Shown piece after piece: positions 62,640 through 64,000 of a stretch of DNA of 64,000 bases (its first letter is position 1; each line of letters begins with the position of its first letter). The position numbers and the translations under genes were made by a program. The stretch is taken from assembly GCF_040807025.1 (NCBI RefSeq), contig NC_090954.1, forward strand, positions 21,704,501 through 21,768,500, in the 5' to 3' direction. This DNA is from Struthio camelus (Eukaryota; Chordata; Aves; Struthioniformes; Struthionidae). The notes below the pieces were generated by a model, which was not told the origin of the DNA, made no database searches, and was given only the letters and a program-made list of their open reading frames with translations.

Positions 62640-63275
62640 TTTCTAAGGGAGACGCACACACCCCCCCCACTCTTCTAACGCCCCATTCGCGCAACACACG
62701 CTGCTCCTGTAACACACGTACACACACAAACACACACCTCGCTCCCCTCACATACACACTCTAATACGCACAGCGCTCCTAAAATACACACACACACTCG
62801 CACCGTTCCTCCAACGCACACCCCAGTGACACACACCGTGCTGCCATACACCCCTACCGTAGCCGCTCACCCCGCTCCTCTCTAACAGGCACGGGCAAGC
62901 ACACAAAACCCCGCTCCTAACACACAGCGCTTCCCTCGCTCGCACAGATTTGCAGAGCTCTCAGCGCGCCGCTGCTCACCCACAACTTCTCTCGCTCCCG
63001 CACACCAACGCACCCCGAGCAGCGCTGACACACCCGGATTCACACACAGCCAGCGTCACCCCCGACCGGGAGGAAGACACACACCAACACCCCTGCACAG
63101 AAACATACTCACACACAGACCCGTACCCGAGACGGGCACACGCACACCCGCACCCGCACCAACACCCCTGCGCAGAAACACCCACATGCACAGAGCCACC
63201 CCGGATGGGACGGACACACAGACACACACACAGACACACACACACACACAGACACACACACACACACACACAGAG
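62640..63275. repeat. CA-rich tandem repeats at the start of intron 1
   Basis: Degenerate units mixing CGCTCCTCTAACACACAC-like blocks (62640-62940) pass into ACACCCCTGCACAGAAACA-type units (63070-63190, two near copies about 95 bp apart) and then an almost pure CA array with GA interruptions (63210-63273). Confidence 0.7.
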
Positions 63276-63376
63276 CCCCTCCGGCCCCGCTCGGCGCGCC
63301 GCGCACCGGGCAGGCTGCGGACTGCCCCGCTCCCCGCCGCACAACAAGTGGCAGCGCCGGGCGCTGCGCTCCGGCC

Positions 63377-63410
63377 GGGGCCGGGGCCGGGGCCGGAGCC
63401 GGGGCCGGGG
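63377..63410. repeat. GGGGCC hexanucleotide run
   Basis: Five perfect GGGG tracts and one GGAG variant, separated by CC, lie about 235 bp inside intron 1 from the exon 1 donor. The plus (non-template for PCDH1 RNA would be the C-rich) strand can form a G-quadruplex; the transcript carries CCCCGG. Confidence 0.85.
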
Positions 63411-63473
63411 CGAGCAACGCCGGCAGCCGCCCGCCCCCTCCCGCCGCCCGCCCCGACGGAGCTCCGCACCCTC

Positions 63474-63497
63474 CCGCCGCCGCCGCCGCCGCCGCCC
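63474..63497. repeat. CCG trinucleotide run
   Basis: An uninterrupted (CCG)n tract of about 7-8 units within the CpG island. Such runs are common in promoters and often polymorphic. Confidence 0.8.
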
Positions 63498-63644
63498 GGG
63501 CAGCCCGGCCGGCCCGGTGCGGGCGGCTCGCCAGCGCCGCTCCCGCCCGGCCCCGCATTCCCGCACACCGGCTGCCTCCCGCCCGGGGTAGCCCGCACCG
63601 CGCCGGCCCCGGGCGGGGGCTCCCGGCTCTGCCGCAGCTCTTAC

Positions 63645-63708
63645 TTGGATGCGGACGGCGCTGCGCTCCGTGCCGGCCCCTTGCGCGGTGATCCACGGGC
63701 GTCTGCAT
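63645..63708 (-). CDS. PCDH1: Possible upstream coding start of PCDH1 in exon 1
   Basis: An ATG at 63708-63706 (G at -3) opens a frame of 21 codons plus one base up to the donor at 63644. If spliced to the exon 2 acceptor ending at 57117, the join adds ACT, CCC, CTG, CAG, TGC and GGG and runs in frame into the ATG at 57099. This gives 27 extra residues, rich in Arg, His and Pro, before the hydrophobic signal sequence. The protein would be 1225 residues (long) or 1049 (short), near the human lengths as I remember them (about 1237 and 1060). With the other possible acceptor (57106) the ATG would instead open an out-of-frame upstream ORF. The frame is seen; its translation is inferred. Confidence 0.4.
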
Positions 63709-63790
63709 CGCCTCCTCCCCGCCGGGACCGGGCTCCCCCCACCCCCCGGCTTCTCTCGATCGTTATCCACAGATAAAATCAAATTTAAAA
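63645..63790 (-). other. PCDH1: PCDH1 exon 1 (5' UTR, possibly with the first codons)
   Basis: On the minus strand the sequence CATCCAA is followed by GTAAGAG, a strong donor with its GT at 63644-63643, inside the CpG island upstream of exon 2. No other exon 1 candidate was as convincing. The upper limit is a guess: a TTTAAATT box at about 63781-63790 could place the start about 30 nt below it, or transcription could begin nearer the window edge. If the start is further up, the 5' UTR would contain an odd run of T10, C9 and T-rich sequence (63772-63832 on the plus strand as A and G runs). The exon holds an ATG at 63708, after an in-frame TAA 60 nt upstream. Confidence 0.55.
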
Positions 63791-64000
63791 AAAGAAAAAA
63801 GAGGGAGGGGGGGGGAATAAAAAAAAAAATTCCCGTCGGGAACCGCCCCCCTCCCCCGGGCCGGGGCTGCGGTTCCTCCGGCGGAGCGGCGGCGCGCAGG
63901 GCTGGCGGCAGCCCCGGTGGGCAGCTCCGTCCGTGCCCGCCTCCGTCCCTCGGTGTGTGTGAGGATGTGCAAGGGAAGCGCAGCGCAGGCACGGCCCCTT

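Larger units (their letters stand above)
57117..63644 (-). other. PCDH1: PCDH1 intron 1
   Basis: The intron runs from GTAAGAG at 63644 to CTTCCAG at 57117. A CTAAC branch-point-like motif lies about 25 nt before the acceptor. It is unusually rich in tandem repeats, listed separately: CA/GT arrays, GGGGCC, and CACTGCAGGG-type minisatellite. Apart from these, 58690-59480 and 60080-62000 look like plain unique intron; I see no exon there. Confidence 0.6.
3636..63790 (-). other. PCDH1: PCDH1 gene (protocadherin 1), whole transcription unit
   Basis: Five exons can be placed on the minus strand, separated by introns of about 6.5, 1.8, 17.0 and 27.0 kb, all with GT-AG ends. The joined product resembles mammalian PCDH1 closely along its length, in particular the EC1 start TRVVYKV, the tail LPLNYPPGSPDLGRHYRSN and the C-terminus KREIYL. 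PCDH1 is a single-pass adhesion protein of the delta-1 protocadherin group, with seven extracellular cadherin (EC) repeats and conserved cytoplasmic motifs CM1-CM3. It acts at cell-cell contacts in epithelium, among other tissues. Two 3' ends are visible, giving a long and a short isoform. The 5' limit is uncertain because the transcription start lies in a GC-rich island with no clear TATA box. The 3' limit is set about 20 nt past the AATAAA at 3656-3661. Gene identity is very secure; the outer ends are inferred. Confidence 0.95.
61900..64000. promoter_or_regulatory. PCDH1: CpG island / PCDH1 promoter region
   Basis: From about 61.9 kb to the window end the base composition changes sharply to GC-rich with dense CpG, densest at 62100-62350 and 63280-63660. 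It contains GC boxes, CCG runs (62300-62318; 63474-63497) and a GGGGCC run. It overlaps the proposed exon 1 and the start of intron 1, as expected for a CpG-island promoter without a strong TATA box. A TTTAAATT box at 63781-63790 is the only TATA-like element near the exon. The island may continue past the window. Confidence 0.75.

Noticed and set aside
61845..63992. Many long open frames (up to 338 codons) on both strands in the CpG island
   Set aside because: GC-rich DNA has few stop codons; the products are Arg/Pro/Gly/Ala-rich low-complexity sequence, and frames on both strands and in all phases are open together.

Overview
This is vertebrate nuclear DNA, most probably from a bird. The avian reading rests on CR1 retrotransposon 3' ends with the CCAACCTCAACTACTCTGTG / GATTCTGTGA type terminus near 18.3 kb, on a second longer CR1 near 27 kb, and on the low density of interspersed repeats over 64 kb. 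The species cannot be named from the sequence.

The window holds essentially one gene, on the minus strand: PCDH1 (protocadherin 1, a delta-1 protocadherin). I could follow its coding sequence with consistent splice sites and phases. Exon 1 lies in a CpG island around 63.6-63.8 kb. Exon 2 (56302-57116; main ATG at 57099) encodes the signal peptide, EC1, EC2 and the start of EC3. Exon 3 (52326-54518) encodes the rest of EC3, EC4-EC7, the membrane span and the CM1/CM2 part of the tail. Exon 4 (35060-35279) carries the RRVTF (CM3) motif. Exon 5 ends at a stop at 7641, followed by a roughly 4 kb 3' UTR with a poly(A) signal at 3656-3661. A second, short isoform reads through the exon 3 donor into 25 extra codons and a stop at 52248, with its own poly(A) signal at 50906-50911. 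From the ATG at 57099 the two products are 1198 and 1022 residues. An in-frame ATG in exon 1 (63708) would add 27 residues if the upstream exon 2 acceptor is used.

The rest is intron or flank. Intron 1 (6.5 kb) is crowded with tandem repeats: CA/TG arrays, a GGGGCC run and CACTGCAGGG-type minisatellite. Intron 3 (17 kb) and intron 4 (27 kb) contain old CR1 pieces in both orientations, several degenerate minisatellites (a 32-bp array at 14.9-15.5 kb is the clearest) and a few perfect hairpins. Nothing recognisable as a second protein-coding gene, tRNA or rRNA was found. The 3.6 kb beyond the PCDH1 3' end has no feature I can name.

I found no undescribed multi-gene system. The points most worth a second look are the exon 1 start codon, the isoform switch at one donor site that decides whether the tail carries the PP1-docking motif, and the unusual repeat content of the promoter-proximal intron.
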